The notes: generated by a model not told the origin, from the letters alone. Positions 27,625-37,812 are shown, counted from the stretch's first letter. The stretch is DNA of 64,000 nucleotides from Methylococcales bacterium (GCA_028712795.1 JAQTPT010000001.1:221391-285390); one strand, 5' to 3'. Numbers and translations are program-made.

Positions 27625-28338
27625 ATGCCCATTTTCCACTTTCAGCAGTTTTCAGTCATTCAGAGTCAATCGGCAATGAAGGTCTGTACTGACGCCGTTT
27701 TATTTGGCGCCATGGCATCGGTTAATCCGGGTGATCGGGTGTTGGATATTGGTGCGGGGACTGGCGTGCTTTCTTTAATGGCAGCACAGTTGGGAGCGGC
27801 ACATGTCACAGCAGTGGAATTGACTCAAGAAAGTTATGAAGAAACCCGGCTAAATTTCAGCAATAGTCCCTGGGCGGGTCGTTTTGAAGCGGTGCATCAG
27901 GATATTCAAGGCTTTGCCAGTTCGGTCGGCGGCCAATATGATCTTATTATTTGTAACCCACCATTTTTTGAAAACCATAGCAAAACAACAAATTTCCTTA
28001 GGATGACTGCCAGACACAATGATCAACTGCCTTTTGCGGATTTAATTAAAAGTACCGGTCAATTGTTATCCAGTCAGGGATTGTTTTACCTGTTACTTCC
28101 TGTTCATGCGGTAGAAAAATTTGTTACAGCAGCGTTAGCAGCGAATATTTATTTAATCCATCAAACGGTTTTTCGCGGCTATGCCCATAACAAAGCCAAA
28201 GTTTCCGCATTGACTTTTAGCCGCACACCTAGCGTTTTATCCACAAGCTTGTTGACGATTTACGAATCTCATCGGGTTTATACGAAAGATACCGAGCGCT
28301 ACTTATCGCCATTTCTTTTGCGTTTTAGTGATAATTAA
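27625..28338 (+). CDS. trmN6: tRNA1(Val) adenine-N6-methyltransferase
   Basis: 237 residues. TrmN6 (YfiC) methylates A37 of tRNA-Val. Motif I is VLDIGAGTGVLSLMAA, and the catalytic NPPF motif appears as LIICNPPFFENHSK. The N-terminal FHFQQFSVIQSQSAMKVCTD is characteristic of YfiC rather than other N6-adenine methyltransferases. It starts 38 bp after batD. Confidence 0.92.
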   Translation: MPIFHFQQFSVIQSQSAMKVCTDAVLFGAMASVNPGDRVLDIGAGTGVLSLMAAQLGAAHVTAVELTQESYEETRLNFSNSPWAGRFEAVHQDIQGFASSVGGQYDLIICNPPFFENHSKTTNFLRMTARHNDQLPFADLIKSTGQLLSSQGLFYLLLPVHAVEKFVTAALAANIYLIHQTVFRGYAHNKAKVSALTFSRTPSVLSTSLLTIYESHRVYTKDTERYLSPFLLRFSDN

Positions 28339-28432
28339 GTCTGGAAGAATTGAATTAAGCCCCATCACCAGGTTAATTCAGTGAAAGAGCTTTAAAAGGA
28401 AGAACCGGTTTTGAACCGAATGCAGGAGTTTG

Positions 28433-28459
28433 GCAACACATCCCTGTGTTGCAGCTTTT
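28433..28459 (+). terminator. Likely terminator after trmN6
   Basis: GCAACACA and TGTGTTGC form an 8-bp perfect stem around TCCC, followed by AGCTTTT on the plus strand. It lies about 95 bp after the trmN6 stop and just before the convergent lipoprotein gene. Confidence 0.55.
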
Positions 28460-28473
28460 AAATCTCAGTCAAA

Positions 28474-28869
28474 CTATCTAACGACCTTGTGTCCGCGTCC
28501 GCTCATACAGTTGTTGTAAGCGCTTTTGAACTTCTCTTCAGAGCTTAGACCTTTATAGGCGCCGCCTCCCAAACCGCCCCCTGCAGCGCCTATAGCTGCG
28601 CCCATGCCTGGATTTCCGGTAAATGCGCCAACAACTGCGCCTCCAGCGGCTCCAAGCAAGGCACCGGTTCCCGCGCCGATGGCGGTTTCTTTTGTAGTTC
28701 CGCCTGATGCCTCACCAGCAATTTGCTTGCATTCGGCCATATCCTGATTGATGCGATACGCATTCGGATCATTATAGGAATCGACAGTGGGTTGCCATCC
28801 TCCATAGCTATAACAGCCAGAAAGAAGAAAACTGCCGATAAGAACACTACTGATTGTTAATTTTTTCAT
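28474..28869 (-). CDS. Glycine-zipper lipoprotein
   Basis: 131 residues. A lipobox (FLLSGC) at about residue 19 marks a lipoprotein. The middle carries a glycine-zipper run (ALLGAAGGAVVGAFTGNPGM then GAAIGAAGGGLGGG), as in outer-membrane proteins of the SlyB/Pcp and YMGG-like group. Two cysteines (MAECKQ, NNCMSG) flank the zipper. Probably an outer-membrane-associated structural lipoprotein; exact role unknown. Confidence 0.8.
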   Translation of the reverse strand: MKKLTISSVLIGSFLLSGCYSYGGWQPTVDSYNDPNAYRINQDMAECKQIAGEASGGTTKETAIGAGTGALLGAAGGAVVGAFTGNPGMGAAIGAAGGGLGGGAYKGLSSEEKFKSAYNNCMSGRGHKVVR

Positions 28870-28938
28870 ACATTTTACCTTTGAAAGTTTTTATTAAAGT
28901 TTATCAATTTAATCTGAACAACATCTGAACATATTGCT

Positions 28939-31425
28939 TCAATATTGTTCCCTTAAAATCCGTAGGGAGGATTTATTAAGCACATGCCTTACACCCCAGC
29001 ACCCTGCCATGCCAACGAATAAAGCCCCTGTACAAGGTATTACAGCCCACAAATAAAGGCTGGGGCGGTATTCCATATCCATAACTTGCGTATATAACGC
29101 ATAAATAATAGCCTCGGAAATAACCACGGCCAATAAGCCGGAAATCAGCCCAAGCATGCTAAATTCAATAATATGCGTTTTTCTTAACAATGAACGGTTC
29201 GCACCCAGCGTCCGCATTAATGCGCCTTCATAAATCCGATTATCCAAAGTGGCATAAACTGCGGCAAACAACACGGCAAATCCCGCCATTAACGCGAAGT
29301 ATAGTAAATAATTGATGGCTTGTGTCAGTTGAGCCAGTATGGTTTTAAATTGCTGCAAAATAAAATCGACCTCAAGAATAGTTGTGCCGGGATATTTTTT
29401 GACCAGTGTGTTTAACATATTTTTTTGCGGCTCAGGCAAATAAAAGCTGGTGATAAAAGTGCTGGGATAGGCATCCAGCGTGCCGGGTGAGAAAATCATA
29501 TAAAAATTAGGCTTCATGGTATCCCACCTAAGTTTACGAATACTGGTCACCGTGGCGTTAATTTGTTGGCTGCCAACGGTAAACTTTAATAGATCGCCAA
29601 GCTTTATTTTCAGGCTTTCGGCCAATTTCTGTTCAACAGACACCAACCCGGCCTGTTGATTATTCCACCAGCTTCCGGCAACGATTTTATTCTCTTCAGG
29701 CAGCTCTTTTGTCCAGGTAAGGCTCAATTCCCGATGTGTGGCATTTTCACCCTGCGTGTCTTTACTGACAATTTGTTGCACGGGCGTATGATTTATTTCT
29801 ACCAGACGGCCTCTAACTACCGGGAAAAACTGGCTTCCAGTAATGTGTTGCAATTGCAGTTCTTGTTGAAAAGCGGCTCGCTGGGCGGGAAAAATATTTA
29901 GCGCAAAATGATTGGGCGCGTTATTTGGCAATTGGTTTTGCCAGTTATCGATTAAATCAGTACGGACAGTAAAGCTGAGCACCATGGCAACCAAGGTCAG
30001 ACTAAACGCCAGAATTTGGCTGACACTGGCGCGACTATTTCTAAACAGCCCTTGTAAGCCAAAACGCCAGGTCAAGCTCATGGAAGGCAACAACTTACGG
30101 GTTAAATTCAACAAGCCATAAATAAGCAAACCCAGCGCTAATAATGTCATCAGCCCTGTGCCTAAAATACTTGCCGTCATTTTAAGATCGCCGGTATATT
30201 TCCATATTAAAATGCCAATAATACCGAGTGATAAACCATAGATCAGCCACGCGCTACTGGGCAAAGGTTCCAGTTCGCGGCGTAATACCCTTAGCGGAGA
30301 CACCTGTTTAAGCCGCAATAACGGCGGTAGGGCAAAACCCAATAAAACCGCCATACCGATAATAAAACCGAAAAATACGGCCAATAAACCGGGACTGGCA
30401 ATTTGCTGGGGCAGTAATCCTCTCAGTAAATGGAACAAGGCTTCTTGTGCAAACCAGCCCAACAAACAACCGACGGCACTTGCTACCAGTCCCAAGACCA
30501 CAAACTGACTGCTATAAAGCCAGAGTATTTCATTCTGTTTGCAGCCTAAGCAACGCAATAGCGCGGTGGCATTAAAATGCCGCTCGGTATAACGGCGTGT
30601 CGCCATCGCTATAGCGACACCGGAAATCAGGATGACGGCAATGCTGGACAGCCCCAGATAACGCTCCGCGCGCTCCAAGGCCGACCCTAGTTCCGGCCGG
30701 TCTTCATTAATATCCAGTATGCGTTGAGACGGGTTTAATTGCGGCTTAAGCCATCGCTTGAATTCAGCCAGGGCTTTTGGTTCCCCTGTGAATTGAAAAA
30801 AATAATGCACATGGCTGCCCGGTTGCACTATTCCGGTAGCCTGTAAATCGGCATCATTTATCATCACGCGCGGAGAAAAACTGTAAAAGTCACCCTTTTT
30901 GTCGGGTTCGTAGCTAATGATATTACTGATGGTCAGTTGTTTTTCTCCCACTGTTAACGGGTCGCCCAAGTTGAGTTTAAGTGCCGGCAAAATGCGTTTT
31001 TCAACCCAGGCAGTGCCCTTTTCCGGGCCATTGCGGGTAATGGTTTCTGTCAAATAATCGCCTGTTGTCGTTTTTAAAAAACCACGTAAAGGGTAGGCTG
31101 CACTGACGGCTTTAATTCCGGCTAATAAAAGCTCATCATGCTCAATTAGGACGCTTGAAAAATCCGCTGTTCGTGCTTGCGCCAAATCAAGCTTCATTGC
31201 CTTGGCTAACCATTCGGCAGGGACTGGGGCAGGGCTTTCTATCACTAAGTCAGCTGCCAAAAATTCGGCGGTTTGATTGGTCATAGTACGTTTCATGCGG
31301 TCTGAAAACAGTGCTATTGCTGTTGAACTCGTCACTGCTATGACTAAAGCCAGAATCAGTATCGTCAGCTCGCCGGTACGGCTGTCACGCCAGAGCAACC
31401 TTAACGCCAGATTAAAACGGCTCAT
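28939..31425 (-). CDS. ybbP: FtsX-like ABC transporter permease (YbbP type)
   Basis: 828 residues, with two FtsX-like domains and about ten membrane segments: one N-terminal (LTILILALVIAVTSSTAIAL), a middle group around residues 265-445, and a C-terminal group from LLYFALMAGFAVLFAAVYAT. Large periplasmic domains lie between them. Length and order match YbbP, the permease of a MacB-like machine. The start at 31425 overlaps the ATPase gene by 4 bp. Substrate unknown; a role in envelope or lipid handling is inferred from the tesA neighbour. Confidence 0.88.
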   Translation of the reverse strand: MSRFNLALRLLWRDSRTGELTILILALVIAVTSSTAIALFSDRMKRTMTNQTAEFLAADLVIESPAPVPAEWLAKAMKLDLAQARTADFSSVLIEHDELLLAGIKAVSAAYPLRGFLKTTTGDYLTETITRNGPEKGTAWVEKRILPALKLNLGDPLTVGEKQLTISNIISYEPDKKGDFYSFSPRVMINDADLQATGIVQPGSHVHYFFQFTGEPKALAEFKRWLKPQLNPSQRILDINEDRPELGSALERAERYLGLSSIAVILISGVAIAMATRRYTERHFNATALLRCLGCKQNEILWLYSSQFVVLGLVASAVGCLLGWFAQEALFHLLRGLLPQQIASPGLLAVFFGFIIGMAVLLGFALPPLLRLKQVSPLRVLRRELEPLPSSAWLIYGLSLGIIGILIWKYTGDLKMTASILGTGLMTLLALGLLIYGLLNLTRKLLPSMSLTWRFGLQGLFRNSRASVSQILAFSLTLVAMVLSFTVRTDLIDNWQNQLPNNAPNHFALNIFPAQRAAFQQELQLQHITGSQFFPVVRGRLVEINHTPVQQIVSKDTQGENATHRELSLTWTKELPEENKIVAGSWWNNQQAGLVSVEQKLAESLKIKLGDLLKFTVGSQQINATVTSIRKLRWDTMKPNFYMIFSPGTLDAYPSTFITSFYLPEPQKNMLNTLVKKYPGTTILEVDFILQQFKTILAQLTQAINYLLYFALMAGFAVLFAAVYATLDNRIYEGALMRTLGANRSLLRKTHIIEFSMLGLISGLLAVVISEAIIYALYTQVMDMEYRPSLYLWAVIPCTGALFVGMAGCWGVRHVLNKSSLRILREQY

Positions 31426-32111
31426 ACCATGCACCCGGAATCCAGTTGTATGGTGCGTTGACAACGGGCAGCCAGGGTATGGTCGTGTGTCACCAGAATT
31501 AATGTGGTATGGTTTTCAAGATTAAGCTCAAACAGCAAATCAACAATAGTTGCACCGGTTTTACTGTCCAGATTACCTGTCGGTTCATCGGCAAAGAGGA
31601 TTGCGGGTTTAGTGACAAAAGCCCTTGCCAAGGCAACGCGCTGTTGTTCGCCGCCGGAAAGTTGTTTTGGCGTATGCGTCAAACGATGCGACAAACCCAC
31701 CCGGTGCAATAATGCGGTGGCGGCTGCTTTGGCGTGTTTATCGCCGCTTAACTCCAGGGGCAGCATGACATTTTCCAATGCTGTGAGGCTGTGCAATAAT
31801 TGAAATGACTGAAACACAAAGCCAATCAGCTCATTACGCAGGGCCGCCCTGCCATCTTCATTCATGCTGGTTAATTGTTTTCCGTTAATGCTGATCGATC
31901 CAGTGCTGGGCGTGTCCAGTCCCGCCAGCAAGCTTATTAAGGTGGATTTTCCTGAACCTGACTCGCCAACAATGGCAATACTTTCACCAGATTTGATTAT
32001 CAAATCTATCGATGACAATATATGCAGCGTACCTTCGGAAGTTACCACCGATTTACCGAGGTTTTCGGTTACTATAATGTTGTTTGAAGTTTGATTAACT
32101 TGAGTTTGCAT
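31422..32111 (-). CDS. ybbA: ABC transporter ATP-binding protein (YbbA type)
   Basis: 229 residues. Walker A is IVGESGSGKSTLISLLAG, Q-loop FVFQSFQLL, signature LSGGEQQRVALARAF, Walker B AILFADEPTGNLDS, and H-loop LILVTHDH, as in LolD/MacB ATPases. It pairs with the permease downstream. The start at 32111 gives the family N-terminus; upstream codons would lie inside tesA on the other strand. Only 1 bp separates its start codon from the tesA start codon, so its control sequences lie within tesA coding sequence. Confidence 0.9.
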   Translation of the reverse strand: MQTQVNQTSNNIIVTENLGKSVVTSEGTLHILSSIDLIIKSGESIAIVGESGSGKSTLISLLAGLDTPSTGSISINGKQLTSMNEDGRAALRNELIGFVFQSFQLLHSLTALENVMLPLELSGDKHAKAAATALLHRVGLSHRLTHTPKQLSGGEQQRVALARAFVTKPAILFADEPTGNLDSKTGATIVDLLFELNLENHTTLILVTHDHTLAARCQRTIQLDSGCMV

Positions 32112-32112
32112 A

Positions 32113-32724
32113 ATGAGTAAATTTTTATTTGCCGTGATCGTCTTATTAATGCCCATATCTGCTGTAGCCAAGCCTATAATAGTCGTTTTGGGAGATAGTA
32201 TCAGTGCTGGTTACGGAATTGAAGTTGAACAAGGTTGGGTTGCTCTGCTACAAAAAAAACTGATTGATACCAAAAACGATTACAGCATTATCAATGCCAG
32301 TATCAGCGGGGATACCACGGCTGGCGGTTTAGCCCGTGTCGACCCGATTTTAACAGCACAAAAACCTGGCATTGTATTGCTTCAATTGGGCGCAAATGAT
32401 GGCTTGCGCGGCCTGTCACCCGTCCAGATGAAAAGCAATCTTGCGGAGATAGTCCACCGCGCCCAAAAAGCGGGGGCAAAAGTAATTTTGCTAGGGATGA
32501 AAATCCCACCCAATTACGGCAAACGCTACGTTGATATGTTCTACAATGTTTATCCACAATTAGCAAAAGAGCTGGATATTCCGTTGGTCCCTTTTCTTCT
32601 TGAAGATGTGGCGCTGGATAAGGATTTGATGCAAACCGACGGGTTGCACCCTAATGCCAAAGCGCAACCAATCCTTGCAGAAAAAGTCGAGCCTTACCTT
32701 TTTCCCTTACTTGAGAAAAAGTAA
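32113..32724 (+). CDS. tesA: Arylesterase / lysophospholipase, TesA type
   Basis: 203 residues with a signal peptide (LFAVIVLLMPISAVAK). SGNH hydrolase blocks: VVLGDSISAGYG (nucleophile Ser), NASISGDTTAGG (Gly), LLQLGANDGLRG (Asn) and TDGLHPNAKAQ (Asp-His). TesA is a periplasmic thioesterase, protease and lysophospholipase. The divergent ybbA-ybbP partner is the same arrangement as in E. coli. No clear ribosome site precedes the ATG. Confidence 0.93.
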   Translation: MSKFLFAVIVLLMPISAVAKPIIVVLGDSISAGYGIEVEQGWVALLQKKLIDTKNDYSIINASISGDTTAGGLARVDPILTAQKPGIVLLQLGANDGLRGLSPVQMKSNLAEIVHRAQKAGAKVILLGMKIPPNYGKRYVDMFYNVYPQLAKELDIPLVPFLLEDVALDKDLMQTDGLHPNAKAQPILAEKVEPYLFPLLEKK

Positions 32725-32890
32725 TTTTATAACGTGATCATTTTGGCCGGTCTTTTTATCCGTATTCTGAGTTGTATCAACAGTTACATAGCATGCTAGA
32801 GCTAAGTTGATCCGCTTTGAATACGATTAAAATTCTGCGCCAGAATGTCCACGTTATTTCATTACCATTCCTAAATAAACGAGAGTACTT

Positions 32891-33319
32891 ATGACAGAAT
32901 TAACATTAAAACAAGCCAATCTAATTATAAACACCGCTGTACATATAGCGAGAGAATTAAATCTGGCACCCCTGACTGTTGTGGTGCTGGATACAGCAGG
33001 TCACGTTAAAGCCCTGCAACGGGAAGATGGCGCCAGTATGATCAGGCAACAAATCGCTACAGCAAAAGCCTGGGGCGCTGTCAACATGGGCGTATCATCA
33101 CGCAGCCTGGCAGGCGTAGCCGCGCAACGCCCGGATTTTATGAATGCCCTAATAGATGTGTCGGATGGAAAAATTATGCCGGTTCCTGGTGGCGTTCTTA
33201 TTCGTAATGCAGACAATAATCTTCTTGGCGCTGTCGGCATCAGCGGCGATGTATCCGATCAGGATGAACGTTGCGCGATCGCCGGGATAGAAGCTGTAGG
33301 TTTTTTCGCGGTTGTTTGA
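32891..33319 (+). CDS. GlcG/HbpS family protein
   Basis: 142 residues of the GlcG/HbpS (DUF336) family, small proteins that bind heme, corrinoid or other cofactors. Seen are LTVVVLDTAGHVKALQRED, MIRQQIATAKAWGAVNMG and VPGGVLIRNADNNLLGAVGI. It has no signal peptide and stands alone, so it probably acts in the cytoplasm. The ligand is unknown. Confidence 0.85.
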   Translation: MTELTLKQANLIINTAVHIARELNLAPLTVVVLDTAGHVKALQREDGASMIRQQIATAKAWGAVNMGVSSRSLAGVAAQRPDFMNALIDVSDGKIMPVPGGVLIRNADNNLLGAVGISGDVSDQDERCAIAGIEAVGFFAVV

Positions 33320-33519
33320 GATTATTCAATCGACCGGCAGCGAGTAGCGTGTTCTCAAAGGCACATGATCTAAACACTGATTAAGAGGGGCCAGCCCCAG
33401 GACTTGTTGCAGGTTTCTATAAACTGCTCTGGAATCAGGTCATCACGCCTTAGTACGAAACAGGTGCCTTTTCAGCGCATATTGGAAACTGAAAAGCCCA
33501 CCGCTGTTGATCTGTGAAG

Positions 33520-33552
33520 GGTAACGGGTGAAATCCCGTTACCGGCCTTTTG
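33520..33552 (+). terminator. Possible terminator between GlcG-like gene and tatC
   Basis: GGTAACGGG and CCCGTTACC form a perfect 9-bp stem with a TGAAAT loop, followed by GGCCTTTT on the plus strand. It lies 200 bp after the GlcG-like gene and just before the convergent tatC end. Confidence 0.45.
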
Positions 33553-33560
33553 ATATAGAT

Positions 33561-34367
33561 TTAATCCTCTTTGCTTTCGATTTTGTCCAACTTGGCTTCC
33601 TGGCCGGCTTCATCCGGGTAGTCATGATCATCGCTTTCTTTGCGCACAAACAAGCGTGAAAACAACAGGCCTGATTCAAACAACATCCACATGGGTATGG
33701 CCAACAATGTTTGCGAAATTGCATCAGGAGGCGTTAGCACTGCGGCGATGATAAATGCGGCGACGATAATATAAGGGCGTTTTTCAGCAATGGCAGCCGG
33801 AGTCACCAATCCAGTCCAGACCATTACGATTGTAAATATAGGCACTTCAAAACAAATGCCAAACGCAAAAAACAGCGTTAACACAAAATCCAGATACTTG
33901 GTAATATCCGTCATTACGGCAACACCTTCAGGTGCGGCTGCCGTCAGGAAACCAAACATTAACGGAAAAACCACAAAATAGGCAAAGACCACGCCCAGAT
34001 AAAACAGCAGCGTACTGGCGACCAGTAACGGCAAAATCATCCGCCGTTCGCGCTTATACAGACCGGGCGCGACAAATGCCCAAAACTGATAGAGAATAAC
34101 GGGGATAGAAATAAAAACAGCAACAACCAGCGCTAATTTGAATGGCGTAAAAAAAGGCGAAGCCACGTCAATAGCAATCATCGTGCTATTTTTAGGCATA
34201 TGCTTCATTAAGGGCCCTGCCAGGATGCTGTAGATTTGATTGGCATAGGACGCCAGCCCCAAAAACACCACCAATACACATAAAACCACCTTTAACAGGC
34301 GATTACGCAATTCAATCAGATGACTGATAAAAGGCTGCGCGGCCTCTTCGAAATTATTTTGGCTCAT
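33561..34367 (-). CDS. tatC: Twin-arginine translocase subunit TatC
   Basis: 268 residues with six membrane segments. TatC binds twin-arginine signal peptides. The hallmark N-terminus FISHLIELRNRLLKV, the FxxE-type FCFEVP equivalent (ICFEVPIFTIVMVW) and PDAISQTLLAIP are present. The ATG at 34367 lies 14 bp inside the end of tatB; the longer open frame upstream only reads tatB out of frame. A charged, Lys/Glu-rich tail ends the protein. Confidence 0.96.
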   Translation of the reverse strand: MSQNNFEEAAQPFISHLIELRNRLLKVVLCVLVVFLGLASYANQIYSILAGPLMKHMPKNSTMIAIDVASPFFTPFKLALVVAVFISIPVILYQFWAFVAPGLYKRERRMILPLLVASTLLFYLGVVFAYFVVFPLMFGFLTAAAPEGVAVMTDITKYLDFVLTLFFAFGICFEVPIFTIVMVWTGLVTPAAIAEKRPYIIVAAFIIAAVLTPPDAISQTLLAIPMWMLFESGLLFSRLFVRKESDDHDYPDEAGQEAKLDKIESKED

Positions 34368-34680
34368 GGGGTGGCTTAACGTCTGCCTGAGTCTCTTCCG
34401 GTAACGCAGCAAGCGAGGCTTTAATTGAGTTTGTGGTCTCAGTTGTTTCATCAAGCGCGGCATGAAACTCTTGCAACCCGGCCTGTTCTTCAAAAATTTG
34501 ACGAAGTTCTTCCGCCTGCAATTCCTGTTTGATCTCCGCCTTGACGGAGGCCAACATATTACGAGACTTACCGATCCAAAAGCCTGCAATCCGCGCCACT
34601 TTGGGTAATCGTTCAGGACCAATCACCAGCAAACTGACCAAGCCGATCATAATAAGCTCGGAAAATCCTATATCGAACAT
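34354..34680 (-). CDS. tatB: Sec-independent translocase protein TatB
   Basis: 108 residues. One N-terminal membrane helix (FDIGFSELIMIGLVSLLVIG) followed by PERLPKVARIAGFWIGK, the TatB-type hinge and amphipathic helix, then an acidic cytoplasmic tail. TatB forms the receptor complex with TatC. It starts 1 bp after the tatA stop and overlaps tatC. Confidence 0.95.
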   Translation of the reverse strand: MFDIGFSELIMIGLVSLLVIGPERLPKVARIAGFWIGKSRNMLASVKAEIKQELQAEELRQIFEEQAGLQEFHAALDETTETTNSIKASLAALPEETQADVKPPHEPK

Positions 34681-34681
34681 A

Positions 34682-34897
34682 TCAGACTTTTTCGTTTTTC
34701 TTGGAGGTCACTTCTCCGTCTATGGGCTCGCCCTCATCTTCGGCGTGTTTTTTGTCTTCTTCGCCTTCTTTAACGGCGGAGCGAAAGCTTTTTATGGCTC
34801 CGCCCAAATCTGCTCCTATGTTACGCAGCTTTTTTGTACCAAAGAGCACAATTACAATGACTAATATGACTAATAATTCTTTAATGCCGATGCCCAT
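34682..34897 (-). CDS. tatA: Sec-independent translocase protein TatA
   Basis: 71 residues. The N-terminal helix ([20 protein letters not shown]) ends in the [20 protein letters not shown] motif of TatA. It oligomerises into the Tat pore. Placement after hisE is usual in many proteobacteria. Confidence 0.95.
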   Translation of the reverse strand: MGIGIKELLVILVIVIVLFGTKKLRNIGADLGGAIKSFRSAVKEGEEDKKHAEDEGEPIDGEVTSKKNEKV

Positions 34898-34917
34898 TTC
34901 AAGCTCCCGAGATAATG

Positions 34918-35235
34918 TTATTTGTTACGCTGTGCTTTCTCTTCCAAGCCGGACAGGCCAAAACGACGCTGCAGTTCTTGCAGTACATCATCCGGCCCTA
35001 AGCCCTGGTCTGCGAGCAATACCATGCAGTGAAACCATAAGTCAGCGGTTTCATAAATGATTTGTTTTTTATCGCCATCTTTTGCTGCGATTACGGTTTC
35101 TGTCGCTTCTTCGCCTATTTTTTTCAAAATAGTATTTAGCCCTTTTGCATAGAGACTAGCTACGTATGACCGCTCTGCTGACTCCAGCTTACGCTGTTCC
35201 AGAATTTGGGCTAATTGTTGTAATACTTCACTCAT
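34918..35235 (-). CDS. hisE: Phosphoribosyl-ATP pyrophosphatase
   Basis: 105 residues. Catalyses the second step of histidine synthesis. The helical MazG-like fold is shown by [33 protein letters not shown] and the [18 protein letters not shown] block with metal-binding acidic residues. HisE is separate from HisI here, unlike the fused enzyme of enterics. It overlaps hisI by 8 bp. Confidence 0.95.
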   Translation of the reverse strand: MSEVLQQLAQILEQRKLESAERSYVASLYAKGLNTILKKIGEEATETVIAAKDGDKKQIIYETADLWFHCMVLLADQGLGPDDVLQELQRRFGLSGLEEKAQRNK

Positions 35236-35623
35236 GTTTTGTATAAATGATTTCAGGATCTTTCAAAACCGGTTCTACGCTTTGCCATTGCCCATCAACC
35301 AAGCGACGATAAAAACAGCTTTCACGCCCGGTATGGCACGCAATTCCCCCTTCTTGTTCAATTTTAAGCAGGATGACATCCTCATCACAATCCAGAAACA
35401 TCTCCATCACTTTCTGTCTGTGTCCGGACTCTTCACCCTTACGCCATAATTTTCCGCGTGATCTGGACCAGTAAACGGCGTAACCCTCTGCGACTGTTAA
35501 ACCTAATGATTCACGATTCATCCAGGCAAACATGAGTACTTTTCCCGTACCGGCCTGTTGCGCGATTACAGGACAAAGACCGTCTACAGTCCAGCGTATA
35601 TCATCCAGCCACGAATCGCTCAT
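35228..35623 (-). CDS. hisI: Phosphoribosyl-AMP cyclohydrolase
   Basis: 131 residues. Third step of histidine synthesis. Diagnostic are [50 protein letters not shown] and [12 protein letters not shown] with the zinc cysteines. It overlaps hisF by 4 bp. Confidence 0.95.
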   Translation of the reverse strand: MSDSWLDDIRWTVDGLCPVIAQQAGTGKVLMFAWMNRESLGLTVAEGYAVYWSRSRGKLWRKGEESGHRQKVMEMFLDCDEDVILLKIEQEGGIACHTGRESCFYRRLVDGQWQSVEPVLKDPEIIYTKHE

Positions 35624-36393
35624 AAGCGCATCTCTATGCCGCGTGTTGCCATGTGTTCCTTAGCTTGTTGTATGGTGTATTCGGCAAAGTGAAAAATACT
35701 GGCTGCCAGCACGGCATCCGCTTTGCCTTCAATCACGCCATCGGCAAGATGATCAAGACACCCTACGCCGCCCGAGGCAATAACGGGCACGGTAACCGCC
35801 TCACTAATGGCACGGGTTAAGCGTAAATCAAAGCCTTCTCGCGTACCGTCCCTGTCCATGCTGGTTAACAGGATTTCTCCGGCACCATAGCCGACCATTT
35901 TTTTTGCCCAGCCAATGGCTTCTATGCCGGTGGCCTTTCGTCCACCATGCGTAAAAATTTCCCACCTATCGGCTTCGCCCGGTTGGCTGACTTTTTTTGC
36001 ATCGATGGCAACAACGATACATTGTGAACCAAAACGCTCTGCGGCCTCGCGGACAAATTCAGGATTAGCCACCGCCGCGCTGTTAATGCCGACTTTATCC
36101 GCTCCCGCATTGAGCATACGCCGAATATCGTCCAATGTCCTGATGCCGCCGCCTACCGTCAGAGGAATGAAGACTTCGCTGGCTACTTGCTCAACAACAT
36201 GAACAATCGTGTCGCGGTTATCATGAGTCGCGGTAATGTCCAAAAAAGTGATTTCGTCCGCGCCTTCCCGGTCATAACGTCTTGCGACTTCCACGGGGTC
36301 GCCGGCATCACGAATATCGACAAATTTAACGCCTTTAACGACGCGGCCATTGTCGACATCCAGACAGGGAATAATACGTTTAGCTAAGCTCAT
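35620..36393 (-). CDS. hisF: Imidazole glycerol phosphate synthase cyclase subunit
   Basis: 257 residues, a TIM barrel forming IGP and AICAR with HisH-supplied ammonia. Seen are [19 protein letters not shown] (Asp11-type catalytic residue), [44 protein letters not shown] (second catalytic Asp) and PVIASGGVG. It overlaps hisA by 4 bp. Confidence 0.97.
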   Translation of the reverse strand: MSLAKRIIPCLDVDNGRVVKGVKFVDIRDAGDPVEVARRYDREGADEITFLDITATHDNRDTIVHVVEQVASEVFIPLTVGGGIRTLDDIRRMLNAGADKVGINSAAVANPEFVREAAERFGSQCIVVAIDAKKVSQPGEADRWEIFTHGGRKATGIEAIGWAKKMVGYGAGEILLTSMDRDGTREGFDLRLTRAISEAVTVPVIASGGVGCLDHLADGVIEGKADAVLAASIFHFAEYTIQQAKEHMATRGIEMRL

Positions 36394-37130
36394 GATACAC
36401 GAAACGATTCTGCCAGTTTTTCGGCTTCGGCAAAATCGAGAGTGCCTTCATAAATCGCACGGCCGGTAATTGCCCCCATAATGCCTTCATGAGCCACAGC
36501 GCCCAAGGCTTTAATATCGTCGATATTGGTAATGCCGCCCGAGGCAATAACGGGGATTTTGATTGCCCGCGCCAACCGTGCTGTAGCTTCTACATTAACA
36601 CCCTGCATCATACCGTCTCTGGAAATATCGGTGTAAATAATGGCTTCCACGCCGTCTGCTTCAAAGTGTTTCGCCAAATCGATCACATCATGCTTGGACA
36701 GCTTTGACCAGCCGTCAATCGCCACTTTACCGTCTTTTGCATCCAGTCCGACAATGATATGCCGGGGATATTCCAGAGCCATATTACTGACAAAATGCGG
36801 CTCATTAACCGCTTTGGTTCCAATAATAACGTATTCCACGCCCGCATCCAGATAAGCCTGAATAGTCTCTTCGTCACGAATACCGCCGCCTATCTGCACA
36901 GGTACATCTGGGAAAGCTGCGATTATGGCTTTAATAATGTCGGCATTGATTGGCTTTCCGGCAAAAGCGCCATCCAAATCGACCAAATGAATTCTTTTTG
37001 CGCCGGCGGCAACCCATTTACCGGCAACAGCCACAGGATCATCAGAAAAAACCGTGTCATCGTCCATTCGCCCTTGGCGTAAACGTACACATTTTCCTTC
37101 CTTCAAATCGATAGCGGGTATTAACAACAT
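36390..37130 (-). CDS. hisA: ProFAR isomerase
   Basis: 246 residues, a TIM barrel that isomerises the fourth intermediate of histidine synthesis. Seen are [20 protein letters not shown] (catalytic Asp8), [42 protein letters not shown] (catalytic Asp) and [13 protein letters not shown]. It follows hisH with a 31-bp gap. Confidence 0.97.
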   Translation of the reverse strand: MLLIPAIDLKEGKCVRLRQGRMDDDTVFSDDPVAVAGKWVAAGAKRIHLVDLDGAFAGKPINADIIKAIIAAFPDVPVQIGGGIRDEETIQAYLDAGVEYVIIGTKAVNEPHFVSNMALEYPRHIIVGLDAKDGKVAIDGWSKLSKHDVIDLAKHFEADGVEAIIYTDISRDGMMQGVNVEATARLARAIKIPVIASGGITNIDDIKALGAVAHEGIMGAITGRAIYEGTLDFAEAEKLAESFRVS

Positions 37131-37161
37131 AGGTACTGAATCCTTAACAACTTGTATAGAT

Positions 37162-37803
37162 TTAAACTAAGCCATCCCAATGCAAAAAGTTGGTAAGCAG
37201 TTTTAAACCGACTGCCTGACTTTTTTCCGGGTGAAATTGTACAGCAAAAACGTTATCTAGAGCCAAAGCGCTAGCGAAAGCGCCGGGATAATCCGTGGTA
37301 CCCGACACCACAGATAAGTCATCGGGTATTGCGTAGTAACTATGCACAAAGTAAAAACGGCTGTCTTGCGGAATCTTGTTCCATAACGGGTGCGGTTTTT
37401 GATGCACCTGATTCCAGCCCATGTGGGGGATTTTCAGCTTATTGCCATCGCTGTCTTTTAAGTCATCTGAAAAACGCACAACATGTCCCGGAAGAATACC
37501 CAAACCATTGGTTATGCCGTTTTCTTCGCTGTCCGTTAATAATGCCTGCATCCCTAAGCAAATACCCAACAGCGGTTTCGTTTTAGCAACGCTTTGGATA
37601 ACAGCCGACAAGCCCGATTGATTGAGCGCCTGCATGCAATCTCGTATCGCTCCTACGCCAGGGAAGACCACGCGGTCTGCCCGCAAAATCATATCGGCAT
37701 CAGAAACGATTTGCACATCGACTTCAGGGGCGGCGTGTTGCAGGGCTTTTGCAATTGAATGCAAATTACCCATTCCGTAATCTATAACAGCAACAGAGGA
37801 CAT
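37162..37803 (-). CDS. hisH: Imidazole glycerol phosphate synthase glutaminase subunit
   Basis: 213 residues. Class I glutamine amidotransferase that feeds ammonia to HisF. The nucleophile elbow [12 protein letters not shown] (Cys) and the VQFHPEKSQ His/Glu pair are present, with [12 protein letters not shown] at the N-terminus. Separated from hisB by a 93-bp gap holding a dispersed repeat. Confidence 0.96.
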   Translation of the reverse strand: MSSVAVIDYGMGNLHSIAKALQHAAPEVDVQIVSDADMILRADRVVFPGVGAIRDCMQALNQSGLSAVIQSVAKTKPLLGICLGMQALLTDSEENGITNGLGILPGHVVRFSDDLKDSDGNKLKIPHMGWNQVHQKPHPLWNKIPQDSRFYFVHSYYAIPDDLSVVSGTTDYPGAFASALALDNVFAVQFHPEKSQAVGLKLLTNFLHWDGLV

Positions 37804-37812
37804 AAGAAAATC

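Noticed and set aside
33520..33552. Terminator of the tat operon on the minus strand
   Set aside because: The hairpin has its T-run only on the plus strand, so it does not suit leftward termination.
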